From Urbifossiella limnaea (lineage in GTDB: Bacteria; Planctomycetota; Planctomycetia; Gemmatales; Gemmataceae), in NCBI RefSeq assembly GCF_007747215.1, contig NZ_CP036273.1, forward strand, positions 3,332,322 through 3,396,321: DNA of 64,000 bases, read 5' to 3'. Below are positions 8,474 to 17,430 of this stretch, piece after piece (position 1 is the first letter of the stretch; every line of letters begins with the position of its first letter). A program made the translations under genes and the position numbers. Below the pieces are notes generated by a model that was not told the origin of the DNA, did not search any database, and saw nothing but the letters and a program-made list of their open reading frames with translations.

Positions 8474-9196
8474 ATGAATGCCGCCGACGCCGAGCGCGTC
8501 CTCGCCCAGACGCTCGACGACCTCACCCTCTCCGGGAGCGAGAAGACGGCGCTCGCGGCGTGGGTGACGGCCAACGCGAGGACCGACGCGCAGCGCGGCG
8601 TCGTCCGGCACGCGGCGTTCGATCTGGCGCGGAAGGCGTCGGCGAACCTCCCCGCCGACCGGATCATCACCTGGCTCGAAGACGTGATGCGAACCGTGGC
8701 GCCGGTCCAGGCGGCAGCGCCGCCGCGCGGCGGACCGGCGGCCGCCGATCTCGTGTTCTTCTCACCCGGCGACGGCTGCTGGCGGCACCTGGTCAGCCGC
8801 ATCAGCCAGACGCGGCGCACCCTCGACCTGTGCGTCTTCACCATCACGGACGATCGTGTCTCGCACCCCATCCTCGACGCCCACCGCCGCGGCGTGAAGG
8901 TGCGGATTATCACCGACAACGAGAAGGCCCACGACGCCGGCTCCGACGTCCACAAGTTCCAGGCCGCCGGCATCCCCGTGAAGGTGGACGACGTGCCCGG
9001 GCCGGGCGTGTCCGGGCTCACCGGCCACATGCACCACAAGTTCGCCGTCTTCGACGGCGCCCGCCTCGTGAACGGCAGCTACAACTGGACCCGCGGCGCG
9101 GCCGACTGCAATTACGAGAACGTCGTCGACAGTGCCGACCCGAAGCTGGTCGGTGTGTTCGCCGCAGAGTTCGAGCGGTTGTGGAACAAGTTCTGA
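8474..9196 (+). CDS. Phospholipase D-like protein with single HKD motif, Nuc/MitoPLD type
   Basis: A 240-residue protein. Residues 1-90 are a helical, Ala-rich region of unknown role. The rest is one PLD domain with HMHHKFAVFDGARLVNGSYN (residues about 178-197), the H-x-K-x4-D motif followed by GSxN. A single HKD implies a homodimer, as in the Nuc endonuclease and MitoPLD; nucleic acid or phospholipid hydrolysis are both possible. No signal peptide is visible, so it is probably cytoplasmic. I chose ATG 8474, 14 bases after the DUF1501 stop, because the open frame further upstream is only the shadow of that gene. The GGAGCC ribosome site fits. Co-transcription with the exported upstream pair is likely by spacing, but no functional link is evident. 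Confidence 0.85.
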   Translation: MNAADAERVLAQTLDDLTLSGSEKTALAAWVTANARTDAQRGVVRHAAFDLARKASANLPADRIITWLEDVMRTVAPVQAAAPPRGGPAAADLVFFSPGDGCWRHLVSRISQTRRTLDLCVFTITDDRVSHPILDAHRRGVKVRIITDNEKAHDAGSDVHKFQAAGIPVKVDDVPGPGVSGLTGHMHHKFAVFDGARLVNGSYNWTRGAADCNYENVVDSADPKLVGVFAAEFERLWNKF

Positions 9197-9249
9197 TCCC
9201 GTAAACTGGCCGCACCCGCCACCCACCCCCTCCCGCGCCGAGCGCGTTC

Positions 9250-11373
9250 ATGCTCCTCCGCACGCTGCCACCCGCCGCGCTCCTCGCGGCCCTCACCGCC
9301 GCCCTCCTGACGGCGCAGCCGAAGCCGCCCGACGGCGACTACGTGAAAAAGGCCACCCGCGCGGACACGGTCGCGGCCACGCTCGCGTCCCACAAGTTGC
9401 CGAACCTCGGCGGCAAGTGGTACTTCGTCGGCCCGTTCGACAACCCGGACAAGACCGGCTTCGACCGCGAATTCGGCCCCGAGAAGGGGGCCGTGGACCT
9501 GACCGCGAAGTACCCGGGGAAGGGCGGCAAGCACGCGGTCTGGGCCGAGTTCAAGGGCTTCAGGCTCGGCCAGGTGCTGGACCTCGCCGCGCTCTTCCCG
9601 CAGGAGCACAAGAACAACAGCGTCGTCTACCTGTACCACGAGTTTGACTCCGACCGCGAGTTCCGCCTCCCGCTGTCCCTCGGCTCCGACGACACGCTCA
9701 GCGTGTACTTCAACGGCCGCCGGCTGCTGCACGAGCCGCACGAGCGCGCCGCGGCGCCGGACCAGGACCGGGTCGAGCTGCCGGTCGTGGCCGGGAAGAA
9801 CCGGCTGCTCATCAAGATCGCGCAGCACGCCGGCGGGTGGGAGGCCTACGTCGCCCCCGAACTCCCGCTCGTCGTGCCCGAGACGATCCGCCGCCGCGTC
9901 ACCCGCGACTTCCCGGCGTCGGGCGAGGTTCAGGCCGCGCAAGCCGCGGCGGGCGCGGAGGCGACGCACTACGCCGTGAGCACGCTACCACTCCCCGACG
10001 ACTGCGTTCTGGAAGTCGGCGGCCTGGCGTTCCGGCCCGACGGCAAGCTCCTCGCCTGCACCCGCCGGGGCGAGGTGTGGCTCGTCCACAACCCGCTCGA
10101 AGCCGACCCGCGGAACGTGAAGGTCACCCGCTTCGCCACCGGCCTGCACGAGGCCCTCGGCATGTGGGTGCAGGACGACAAGACGGTGTTCGTCGTCCAC
10201 CGGCCGGAAGTCTGCAAGCTGACCGACTCCGACGGCGACGGCGTGGCCGACGCGGTCGAGACGGTGTGCGACAAGTGGGGCGTGTCCGGCGACTACCACG
10301 AGTACGCCTTCGGCCCGGCCCGCGACCGCGACGGCAACTTCTACGTCACACTGAACGTCGGCTTCGGCGGCGGCCACCAGGCGAAGGCGCCGTGGCGCGG
10401 GTGGTGCGTCAAAATCAACCCGCGGACCGGCTCGATGGAGCCGTGGGCGTACGGGCTGCGGTCGCCGAACGGCGTAAACTTCAGCCCCGACGGCGACCTG
10501 TTCTACGCGGACAACCAGGGCGAGTGGGTGGCCACCAACAAGCTCCACCACATCCAGCGCGGCAAGTTCTTCGGCCACCAGGCCGGCCTGCGCTGGCTGC
10601 CGTTCTCGCCGTTCGCCGGGCTCGTGCCCGAGAAGGTGGCCAGTGGCATGATGTACGACGGCCAGAAGGGGCCGGGCGCGAACGCCCCCGCGGGGATGCC
10701 GCAGCTCGACCCGCCGGCGATCTGGTTCCCCTACGGCCGGATGGGGCGCTCGCTCAGCGAGCCGATCTGGGACACGACCCGCGGCAAGTTCGGCCCGTTC
10801 GCCGGGCAGTGTTTCGTCGGCGACCAGAGCACGTCCGTGGTCATGCGGGTAGCGCTGGAGAAGGTGAACGGCGTGTTCCAGGGGGCGTGCTTCCCGTTCC
10901 GCGCGGGCTTCCAGTCCGGCGTCAATCGGCTCGCCTTTGCCCCCGACGGCTCCCTGCTCGTCGGCGAGACGAACCGCGGCTGGGGCTCCGCCGGCGGCCG
11001 GCCGTTCGGGCTCCAGCGCGTGACGTTCACAGGCACCGAGCCGGCGGAAATTCACCACGTCGCGCTCACGAAAACCGGGTTCGACCTGACGTTCACGAAG
11101 CCGGTTGACGTGAAGTCGGCCGAGGCGGCGGTGCCGGTGGAGTCGTACACCTACATCTACTCCAGCGCTTACGGATGCCCCGAGACCGACCGCCGGGCGG
11201 AAGCGGTCGCCTCCGCGCGGCTGTCGGCGGACGGGCGGACTCTGTCGCTGGACGTGCCGGGTGTGCGGCCGGGGCGGGTGTACGCCCTGCGGCCGGAGTC
11301 GATCCGCACCCGGACGGGCGAGCGGCTCGTGCACCCCGAGGCCTACTACACTGTGAATCAGACGGTCCGCTAG
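9250..11373 (+). CDS. Secreted beta-propeller protein, PVC-type dehydrogenase/sorbosone dehydrogenase-like
   Basis: A 707-residue exported protein. A signal peptide covers about residues 1-22. Residues 50-210 form a jelly-roll, galactose-binding-like domain (GGKWYFVGPFDNPD, then LGSDDTLSVYFNGRRL). A six-bladed propeller of the PQQ-glucose/sorbosone-dehydrogenase type spans about 240-600 (VGGLAFRPDGKLLACTRRGEVW, GLRSPNGVNFSPDGDLFYADN). A C-terminal beta domain covers about 610-700. No CXXCH is present, so unlike many planctomycete relatives it carries no cytochrome module. It sits 53 bases after the PLD gene on the same strand. The fold suggests sugar oxidation or carbohydrate binding at the surface; cofactor and substrate are unknown. 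Confidence 0.82.
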   Translation: MLLRTLPPAALLAALTAALLTAQPKPPDGDYVKKATRADTVAATLASHKLPNLGGKWYFVGPFDNPDKTGFDREFGPEKGAVDLTAKYPGKGGKHAVWAEFKGFRLGQVLDLAALFPQEHKNNSVVYLYHEFDSDREFRLPLSLGSDDTLSVYFNGRRLLHEPHERAAAPDQDRVELPVVAGKNRLLIKIAQHAGGWEAYVAPELPLVVPETIRRRVTRDFPASGEVQAAQAAAGAEATHYAVSTLPLPDDCVLEVGGLAFRPDGKLLACTRRGEVWLVHNPLEADPRNVKVTRFATGLHEALGMWVQDDKTVFVVHRPEVCKLTDSDGDGVADAVETVCDKWGVSGDYHEYAFGPARDRDGNFYVTLNVGFGGGHQAKAPWRGWCVKINPRTGSMEPWAYGLRSPNGVNFSPDGDLFYADNQGEWVATNKLHHIQRGKFFGHQAGLRWLPFSPFAGLVPEKVASGMMYDGQKGPGANAPAGMPQLDPPAIWFPYGRMGRSLSEPIWDTTRGKFGPFAGQCFVGDQSTSVVMRVALEKVNGVFQGACFPFRAGFQSGVNRLAFAPDGSLLVGETNRGWGSAGGRPFGLQRVTFTGTEPAEIHHVALTKTGFDLTFTKPVDVKSAEAAVPVESYTYIYSSAYGCPETDRRAEAVASARLSADGRTLSLDVPGVRPGRVYALRPESIRTRTGERLVHPEAYYTVNQTVR

Positions 11374-11404
11374 CGCCGGCGGGACGCCGGCCGAGGGCTT
11401 GGAG

Positions 11405-12856
11405 ATGAAATCGTTCCCGGCCGCCGAGTCGGCGGCCATCCTCGATTCGCTGCCGGTCGTCGTCTTCCGCATCGGCCCGGACCTGCGCCTGACCTACGCC
11501 AACCGCCCGACCTGCGAACTACTCGGCCTCACTCCCACCCAGGTGGTCGGCCGGTCGTGCCTGGAAGTGGGCATGGAGCCGGCCACCTACGGCCGGTGGG
11601 TCGAACACCTCCGCACCGCCTTCCGCACCGGCCAGCCCGGTCGCTTCCAGTACCTCCGCCCGCCGCCCCCGGCCGAGATGCTCTTCGAGTACCGGTTCGT
11701 ACCCGAGCGCGGGGCCGACGGCGCGGTCGCGTCCGTACTCGTGGCCGCGTTCACGGTCGACGAGGTGAAGGAACTGCGGGCCGAACTCCGCGCCGAAGAG
11801 GAGCGGTTCCGCGCGTTCATGGACCGCCTCCCGGCCAACGCCTGGATGCGGAACGAGGCGGGCGTCTACGTGTTCGTCAACAGCACCTACCTGGCCCACT
11901 ACGGCTTCCGCCCCCAGGACGTGATCGGCCGGACGGTGGACGAGGTTTGGCCGGCCGACGTGGCCGCCCGGTTCCGCTCCACCGACGAGCGGGTGTACGC
12001 CGTCTGGAGGGCCGAGCAGTTCCTGGAGGTGGCCCCGGAACCGGACGGCACGCCGCGGTCGTGGCTGAACGTGAAATTCCCGTTCACCGGCCCGGACGGC
12101 GTGCGGTACGTCGGCGGTGTGGGGATCGACGTGACCGACCGCGAGCGCGAGGCCGCCGCCCGCCGCGAGCTCGACGCCCGGCTCGTCAGCGCGGAGAAGA
12201 TACAGGCACTCGCCCTGCTGGCGGCCGGGTCGGCGCACGACTTCAAGAACGTGCTCTCGGTGATTCTCGGGAACGCGGATTTGGCGGCGGGCGCGGTGCC
12301 GGCGGAATCGCCGGCGCGGGAGTACTTGCGCCAGCTGAGCCTCGCCGGAGACCGGGCGGCGGAACTGTGCTCCCAGATGTTCGCGTTCGCCGGCGGCGCC
12401 CAGCCGCGACCGGGGCCGACCGACCTGGGAGCGGTGGCACGCGACACGCTCCGGATGAGCCAGCCGCCGCGGACGAGTGGCGTCCGCGTGGTGGTCGCGG
12501 CCGAGTCGAACCTACCGCCGGTGTGGGCCGACCCGTCGCAGCTCAGTCAGGTCGTCCTCAACCTGGTGACGAACGCGGTCCAGGCGATCGGCCGGAACCC
12601 GGGTACGGTTCGCGTCGGCGTGTCGGCCGCGGACGATTGCGTGATCATGGAGGTGAGCGACGACGGGTGCGGCATCCCCGCGGCCCATCTGGGGCGGGTG
12701 TTCGACCCGTTTTTCACCACCAAGCCGGACGGCAGCGGGCTCGGCCTCGCGGCCGTGGCCGGGATAGTCCGCGACCTCGGCGGTACAATTGCGGCGGAGT
12801 CGGCAGCCGGCGCGGGCACCACGTTCCGCGTGTCGCTGCCGGCGTACCACGCCTGA
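11405..12856 (+). CDS. PAS-domain sensor histidine kinase, orphan
   Basis: A 483-residue cytoplasmic hybrid-free kinase. Two PAS domains lie at about residues 8-120 and 128-250. The H-box [16 protein letters not shown] carries the phospho-acceptor H278. HATPase_c follows, with N-box [10 protein letters not shown] near 390, G1 DDGCGI near 420 and G2 [11 protein letters not shown] near 443. No transmembrane segment or receiver domain is seen, so it would sense an internal cue through PAS and needs a partner response regulator, which is absent from this window. The ATG at 11405 was preferred over a TTG two codons earlier. It lies 11 bases upstream of tadA, so the two may be co-transcribed. Ligand unknown. 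Confidence 0.9.
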   Translation: MKSFPAAESAAILDSLPVVVFRIGPDLRLTYANRPTCELLGLTPTQVVGRSCLEVGMEPATYGRWVEHLRTAFRTGQPGRFQYLRPPPPAEMLFEYRFVPERGADGAVASVLVAAFTVDEVKELRAELRAEEERFRAFMDRLPANAWMRNEAGVYVFVNSTYLAHYGFRPQDVIGRTVDEVWPADVAARFRSTDERVYAVWRAEQFLEVAPEPDGTPRSWLNVKFPFTGPDGVRYVGGVGIDVTDREREAAARRELDARLVSAEKIQALALLAAGSAHDFKNVLSVILGNADLAAGAVPAESPAREYLRQLSLAGDRAAELCSQMFAFAGGAQPRPGPTDLGAVARDTLRMSQPPRTSGVRVVVAAESNLPPVWADPSQLSQVVLNLVTNAVQAIGRNPGTVRVGVSAADDCVIMEVSDDGCGIPAAHLGRVFDPFFTTKPDGSGLGLAAVAGIVRDLGGTIAAESAAGAGTTFRVSLPAYHA

Positions 12857-12867
12857 CCCGGAGTCGA

Positions 12868-13380
12868 ATGGACCCCTTCAGCCCACCCGACCTGACCTTC
12901 ACCGACCCCGGCCACCCGTTCCACGTCCACCACATGGAACTGGCCCTCGCCGAGGCCGCCGTCGCCGACGCCGAAGACGAAGTCCCGGTCGGCGCGGTCG
13001 TGATCCACCCGCACCGCGGGGTGATCGCGTCGGCCCACAACCAGCGCGAGCAGCTGAAGGATCCGACGGCCCACGCCGAGATGATCGCCATCACCCAGGC
13101 CGCGGCGGCGCTGCGGTCGTGGCGGCTCGAAGGGTGCGTGCTGTACGTCACGCTCGAGCCGTGCCCGATGTGCGCGGGGGCGATCGTGCAGGCCCGGCTG
13201 CCGCTCGTCGTGTACGGCTGCACCGACCCGAAGGCGGGGGCGTGCCACACGCTGTACCAGATCGCCTCCGACCCGCGGCTGAACCACCGCGCGTCCGTCG
13301 TCGGCGGTGTGCTGGCCGAGCGGTGCGCCGCCGTGCTCACGACGTTCTTCGCGCGGAAGCGGGCGCTCGGGAAGAAGTAA
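12868..13380 (+). CDS. tadA: tRNA-specific adenosine deaminase TadA
   Basis: A 170-residue zinc deaminase that converts A34 to inosine in tRNA-Arg(ACG), an essential wobble modification. The zinc/catalytic set is complete: H69-A-E71 (TAHAEMIAI) and PCPMC with C99 and C102. The family's N-terminal MELALAEA helix and the EVPVGAVVI strand are in place, and it ends in the usual C-terminal helix ([11 protein letters not shown]). A 20-residue lead precedes the core; the ATG at 12868 has GGAGTCGA just before it. Cytosine deaminase/CDA relatives have the same fold, but DPTAHAEM and [11 protein letters not shown] are typical of TadA. It lies 11 bases downstream of the histidine kinase gene. Confidence 0.92.
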   Translation: MDPFSPPDLTFTDPGHPFHVHHMELALAEAAVADAEDEVPVGAVVIHPHRGVIASAHNQREQLKDPTAHAEMIAITQAAAALRSWRLEGCVLYVTLEPCPMCAGAIVQARLPLVVYGCTDPKAGACHTLYQIASDPRLNHRASVVGGVLAERCAAVLTTFFARKRALGKK

Positions 13381-13446
13381 CGCCGGCACAACCCGCACGG
13401 CCGGCACCTGTCGCACCCCCGGCCCGGCACGATCCGGGGTCGCTGC

Positions 13447-13475
13447 TTCAGCCCGGCCGCGGCGGCTGGTAGAGT
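13447..13475 (+). promoter_or_regulatory. Predicted promoter upstream of the PQQ-like propeller gene
   Basis: A TTCAGC box (13447-13452), 17-base spacer and TAGAGT (13470-13475) are visible. The -10 is preceded by TGG, giving an extended -10 (TGGTAGAGT). The predicted start would be near 13482, about 29 bases before ATG 13511. The same TAGAGT hexamer recurs before two other genes in this window. Confidence 0.35.
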
Positions 13476-13510
13476 GATGGAATCGGCCCCGTCGCCCCGG
13501 AGAGTCCGCC

Positions 13511-15232
13511 ATGTGGTCCCGCTCGGCTGCCGCCGCCGGCCTCGTCCTCGGACTGGGTGCGCTGTCCACCGGCCAGTCACCGTCGCCCTACTCCCGGGCG
13601 GTGCCGCCAGACGCCGCGGCGCTGGCCCGCCTCAACCTCCGCGTCGAGTGGGCGCAATTCCTGCCGATCGCCGGCGGCCGCGACACCGTGCAGATGGTGC
13701 AGACGATCGGCGACCAGCTGTTCGTCCAGACGCGGACCGGCCACCTGATCGCCGTGGACGCCCGCACCGGCCGCATCCAGTGGCAGGCGGCTCTGGGCAA
13801 CGGCGGGTACTCGAACGTCTACCCGGTGGCGGCAAACGACCGGTTCGTGTACGTGGCGCACGTCACCCGGGCCTACGCCTTCTACCGCGACACCGGCGTG
13901 CTCGAGTTCACGGCCGAGCTCGGCACCACGCCGGTGGCGGGCCTGTCGGCCGATGCCCGCGGGCTGTACGCGCCGCTGGCCACGCAGCCCGGCGCGGCCG
14001 GCGAGCACCGCGTGCTCGCGCTCGAACTCCCGAACCCGATCGTCATCCCCGACCTGACGAGAGAGAAGGCACCGAAGGCCGGCGAGGCGGTCATCGGCCG
14101 CGCGAACCCGGTCGACCAGCTGACGGACCGCTACCCCGCGCCGGGGGTGTACCGGTCGTCTAACCCCGATCAGTTCGACCGCCCGCCGACCGGGGGCTTC
14201 GAGCAGCCTCGGGCCAGTGGGGGTGGCGGCGGCAGCCGCAGTCCGTCGCTGGCAGCCGTCCCGCGCGTCACGCCGCCGTACACGATCGAGGGCCATCCGA
14301 CCTCGCCGTCGCTGCAGACGGTGCCGTCACTCCGCCAGCCGTACCGGCTCCGCGACGACTCCGGAAAAAACGTGCAGCGCACCCCGTCGATCGGCACCAT
14401 TCCGCCGTCTGTGTCCGCGGCACTGGCCCTGACCGACCTGCGGCCGCAGGGCGTGAAGCCGAAGGTGCGGTGGGAGTACGGGCTGACGACGCGCATCCGC
14501 TTCGCCCCGGTTTTGACGCCGTCGCGGGTGTGGATCGTCACCGATTCCAAGAGCAAGCTCGCCCTCGGCAAGGCCGACCGCGTCGTCGAGGTGGACGGGC
14601 CGATGTGGGAGGAGGTGGCCGCCCCCCCCGGGAGGGCCGGCGTCATCGCCTACGTGCCGCTGTCGGACGGGAGCCTGCTCGCGGTCGATCTGGAGGGCGG
14701 CAACCGCATCAGCGGCGTGAACATCTTGTGGCGGACGAACGTCGGCGGCATCCTGAACCACACCCCGCTAGTGACCGAGGACGCGGTGTTCGCCAGCGGC
14801 GACCACTCGGGCGTAGTGCGAGTGGACCGGAAGACGGGCGCACAGGTGTGGCGGACGGACCGGCAGGCGGACCGGCTGCTGGCGGTGAACCAGGACTTCG
14901 CGTACGTCCGCGACAACCTCGGCAAGCTGCTCGTGTACGACGCGCGCCGGCCGACCGAGGCGAACGGCCGCGCCGCCCCGCTGACCAGCCTCGGCATCCC
15001 GGAGTTCAACATCCCGGTGGTCAACACCGTGTCCGACCGGCTGTTCCTGGCCGCCGACAACGGGCTGATCGTGTGCCTCCGCGACGCCGCCCGCAAGTAC
15101 GAGTCGCCGGTGCGGATGGCCCCGCCAGTCACGGTCGATCCGGTGCCGCGGCAGGCTGCCCCGCCGGCAGGGATGCCGCCGATGGAGGCGATGCCGAAGG
15201 TCGAACCGCCGCCGGCGCCGCCGAAGAACTGA
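13511..15232 (+). CDS. Secreted PQQ-like (BamB-type) beta-propeller repeat protein
   Basis: A 573-residue exported protein with a signal peptide at about residues 1-22. Propeller blades of the PQQ-like repeat kind are visible (GDQLFVQTRTGHLIAVDART, VTEDAVFASGDHSGVVRVDR, KTGAQVWRTD). A Pro/Ser-rich, low-complexity stretch at about 215-300 splits the propeller, and the tail is rich in Pro and Met. No catalytic dehydrogenase residues or CXXCH are evident, so a scaffold or binding role is likelier than an enzyme. Its stop codon overlaps the start of the next gene in TGATG, so translation of a cytoplasmic nucleotidyltransferase is coupled to it, which is an odd partnership. The predicted promoter is at 13447-13475. 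Confidence 0.8.
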   Translation: MWSRSAAAAGLVLGLGALSTGQSPSPYSRAVPPDAAALARLNLRVEWAQFLPIAGGRDTVQMVQTIGDQLFVQTRTGHLIAVDARTGRIQWQAALGNGGYSNVYPVAANDRFVYVAHVTRAYAFYRDTGVLEFTAELGTTPVAGLSADARGLYAPLATQPGAAGEHRVLALELPNPIVIPDLTREKAPKAGEAVIGRANPVDQLTDRYPAPGVYRSSNPDQFDRPPTGGFEQPRASGGGGGSRSPSLAAVPRVTPPYTIEGHPTSPSLQTVPSLRQPYRLRDDSGKNVQRTPSIGTIPPSVSAALALTDLRPQGVKPKVRWEYGLTTRIRFAPVLTPSRVWIVTDSKSKLALGKADRVVEVDGPMWEEVAAPPGRAGVIAYVPLSDGSLLAVDLEGGNRISGVNILWRTNVGGILNHTPLVTEDAVFASGDHSGVVRVDRKTGAQVWRTDRQADRLLAVNQDFAYVRDNLGKLLVYDARRPTEANGRAAPLTSLGIPEFNIPVVNTVSDRLFLAADNGLIVCLRDAARKYESPVRMAPPVTVDPVPRQAAPPAGMPPMEAMPKVEPPPAPPKN

Positions 15233-16176
15233 TGTCCGACCCGCTGCCGCCGTCGTTCCTCCTCCCACCGGGGACACACGTCGTCCTCCGCGCCGACCGC
15301 AAGCTTCCGGGCACCGACGCTACCCGCCCAGCGGGCAGCGTCGCGGTGGTGGTTGAGTCCCCGGCGTCCAACGACCGTCCGTACGTCGTCCGCTTCCTGG
15401 ACGGCGCCACCGCCCGGTTGAAGTTCGGCGAACTCCTCGTCCGCCGCGGCGACCACTCCGTCGAGGCGCCGGCCGCGACGCCGGGGCCGGACGTGTCGCC
15501 GTTCGTGATCTACCGCGTCACGGTGGGCTCCCGCGCGTTCGGCCTCGCCACCGAGACGTCGGACGAAGACCGGCGTGGCGTCTACCTGCCGCCGGCCGAC
15601 TGGCACTGGTCACTGACCCGCCCGCCGGAGCAGGCCGAGACGACGAGTGTTGGCGTGGAGGAAGTCGTCTGGGAGGTGGAGAAGTTCGTCCGGCTGGCGC
15701 TCCAGGCGAACCCGAACATCCTGGAGACGCTCTGGGTTCCTGTGGTGTCGTTCGCCGACGAGACGGGCGAGGAGCTGCGCCGCGTCCGCGGTGCGTTCCT
15801 GTCGCGGCACCTGTACCGCACCTACTCCGGCTACGTACTGTCGCAGTTCGGCCTGATCGAGAAGCGGCACGCGGCCGGCGGCACGTACAAGCCGAAGCAC
15901 GCAATGCACCTGCTGCGGTTGCTCCACAGCGGCATCCACGCCCTGACCACCGGCGACATCCGCGTCGACGTCGGTGAGCACCGAGCGGAGTTGCTGGACG
16001 TTCGCAGTGGCCGGTGGTCCTTCGCCGAGGTGAAGGCCCGGGCTCTCGAGCTGGACCGGTTGTTCCAGGAGGCCTTCGAGCGGACGGCGCTGCCGGAGCG
16101 GCCGGACACCGACGCGGCGAACCGCTTCCTGATCGCGGCACGCCGCCGGCGGGCGGCGGAGGCGTTGAAGGAGTAG
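15232..16176 (+). CDS. RlaP-like DNA polymerase beta superfamily nucleotidyltransferase with N-terminal barrel
   Basis: A 314-residue cytoplasmic protein. Residues about 10-75 look like a small SH3/KOW-type beta barrel (GTHVVLRADRK, RPYVVRFLDGATARLKFGE). The nucleotidyltransferase core follows, with G99-S100 in GSRAFGL and the metal pair D111/D113 in SDEDRRG. The C-terminal helical part has the family mark YKPKHAMHLLRLL, then LPERPD near the end. RlaP ('RNA ligase-associated protein') relatives are predicted NMP transferases linked to RNA repair, but no RNA ligase gene lies nearby. The start ATG overlaps the previous stop (TGATG), and the second paralogue follows after 5 bases. The activity is inferred from the intact motif; the target is unknown. 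Confidence 0.85.
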   Translation: MSDPLPPSFLLPPGTHVVLRADRKLPGTDATRPAGSVAVVVESPASNDRPYVVRFLDGATARLKFGELLVRRGDHSVEAPAATPGPDVSPFVIYRVTVGSRAFGLATETSDEDRRGVYLPPADWHWSLTRPPEQAETTSVGVEEVVWEVEKFVRLALQANPNILETLWVPVVSFADETGEELRRVRGAFLSRHLYRTYSGYVLSQFGLIEKRHAAGGTYKPKHAMHLLRLLHSGIHALTTGDIRVDVGEHRAELLDVRSGRWSFAEVKARALELDRLFQEAFERTALPERPDTDAANRFLIAARRRRAAEALKE

Positions 16177-16181
16177 CGACC

Positions 16182-16964
16182 GTGGCCGACGTCGTTCACA
16201 ACCTCGACCTGCCGGCGCTCGGCCGGTGGGGTACCAGCCGCATCCCCGACGCCCTCTTCCTCACCGTCAGCGGCGCGCACCTGTACGGCTTCCCGTCCGC
16301 CGACAGCGACATCGACCTGCGCGGCGCCTTCCTCGCCCCGCTGCGGCGCGTGGTGGGGTTGCGCCGGCCCGTCGAGACGGTCGAGCCGAAGGGGGAATTC
16401 GACGGCCTGGAGACGGAGGCGGTGGCGCACGAGATCGGCAAGTACTTACGGCTGCTCGCGAAGGACAACGGCTACGTACTGGAGCAGGTGTTCTCGCCGC
16501 TCGTGGCTCACGGGGCGGACTTTCTCGCGCGGCTGCGGCCGGTCGCGGCCCGGTGCGTCACGCGCGGCTGCCACCACCACTACCGCGGGTTCCTCCAGAC
16601 GCAGCTACGCATGCTCGACAAGCAGAACGAGGTGCGTGCCAAGACGCTGCTATACGCCTACCGCGTGGTGTTGACCGGCATCCACCTGCTGGAGACGGGC
16701 GAGGTGCAGGCCCACCTGCCGACGCTGAACGAGCGGTTCGGGCTCGACTACATCCCGGAGTTGATCCGCCGCAAGTCGGCTGCGGAGGTGGGGACCCTGC
16801 CGGGCGAGGACGTGACGTTCCACCGCGCCGAGTTGGCCCGCTGGGAGGCGCGGCTCGACGCGGCGCACGCGACTGGCCAACTACCGGACGCGGCGCCGGC
16901 GGACGCCGTTGACGAGTTCCTGGTAAACCTGCGCCTGGGCGCGAGTCAGGCGGAGCAGACCTGA
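16182..16964 (+). CDS. RlaP-like nucleotidyltransferase, second tandem paralogue
   Basis: A 260-residue paralogue of the previous gene that lacks the N-terminal barrel. The core motif is SGAHLYGFPSADSDIDLRGA, with metal ligands D43 and D45; the small residue after the glycine is alanine (GA) instead of the usual serine. The middle contains NGYVLEQVFSPLV and a helical C-terminal domain. GTG 16182 is the only start that begins just before the core fold, 5 bases after the upstream stop, so the two were probably made as a pair and might form a heterodimer. The last 19 bases overlap the 3' end of the convergent BON-like gene. Its function is as uncertain as that of its neighbour. Confidence 0.82.
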   Translation: MADVVHNLDLPALGRWGTSRIPDALFLTVSGAHLYGFPSADSDIDLRGAFLAPLRRVVGLRRPVETVEPKGEFDGLETEAVAHEIGKYLRLLAKDNGYVLEQVFSPLVAHGADFLARLRPVAARCVTRGCHHHYRGFLQTQLRMLDKQNEVRAKTLLYAYRVVLTGIHLLETGEVQAHLPTLNERFGLDYIPELIRRKSAAEVGTLPGEDVTFHRAELARWEARLDAAHATGQLPDAAPADAVDEFLVNLRLGASQAEQT

Positions 16965-17167
16965 ACCTCGTTCCGAAGCCTTCGCGGGCCGAGGCAGCCG
17001 CGGATGGCCTCCTGGGCCATCTGCTTGAGGTAGTAGCTGGGCACCCGACCGGTGATGACCACCTCCACCTCGCTCGTGGTTACCACGAGCCGGCGAAGGT
17101 ACGTGTGCGGGCTGGCGAACAACACGTCGGCGGGCTCGAACGACGGCGGGTAATCAGACGCACTCAT
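16946..17167 (-). CDS. Small BON-like domain protein
   Basis: A 73-residue protein. Residues 25-70 (TYLRRLVVTTSEVEVVITGRV, in two stretches, then YYLKQMAQEAIRG and NEVQV) follow the BON pattern: beta strand with a G-x-V turn, one helix, then a closing strand. BON domains bind phospholipid or ligands in envelope proteins, but no signal peptide is visible here. I chose ATG 17167 because GGGAG lies about 7 bases upstream; the open frame continues to 17407 but is basic and featureless. Its 3' end overlaps the convergent nucleotidyltransferase gene by 19 bases. The 263 bases upstream of it, up to the GT-C gene, show no clear feature. Confidence 0.62.
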   Translation of the reverse strand: MSASDYPPSFEPADVLFASPHTYLRRLVVTTSEVEVVITGRVPSYYLKQMAQEAIRGCLGPRRLRNEVQVCSA

Positions 17168-17430
17168 CGCGGCACTCCCTTGTTGATGAGCGGCACCCGG
17201 GCGCGGGCCGGAGCTGCGGGGTCGGCGCCGCCGATTCCTCACGGCGCCAGTGGACCCCAAATTCCTCTCAGATCGTAAACGGCCGATGGGCGGGTTGCAA
17301 CGGCCTTTCCGGTTTTTTCGCCGAATTCTCGCGACTCCGTCACACGGGCCCGGCTCCTTGCTGGGGCGTGGCGGCGGCCGTAAAACGAGTCGGTTCGCGC
17401 CGCGCACGTCCCCACCGGACCCACCCGCTG

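Noticed and set aside
11399-11407. TTG start of the histidine kinase
   Set aside because: ATG 11405 lies two codons downstream in the same frame and is the more usual start codon; evidence is slight either way.
15232-16964. Toxin-antitoxin interpretation of the tandem nucleotidyltransferases (MNT/HEPN or AbiE type)
   Set aside because: Both proteins are nucleotidyltransferases with RlaP-type C-terminal regions; no HEPN or antitoxin-like partner is present.
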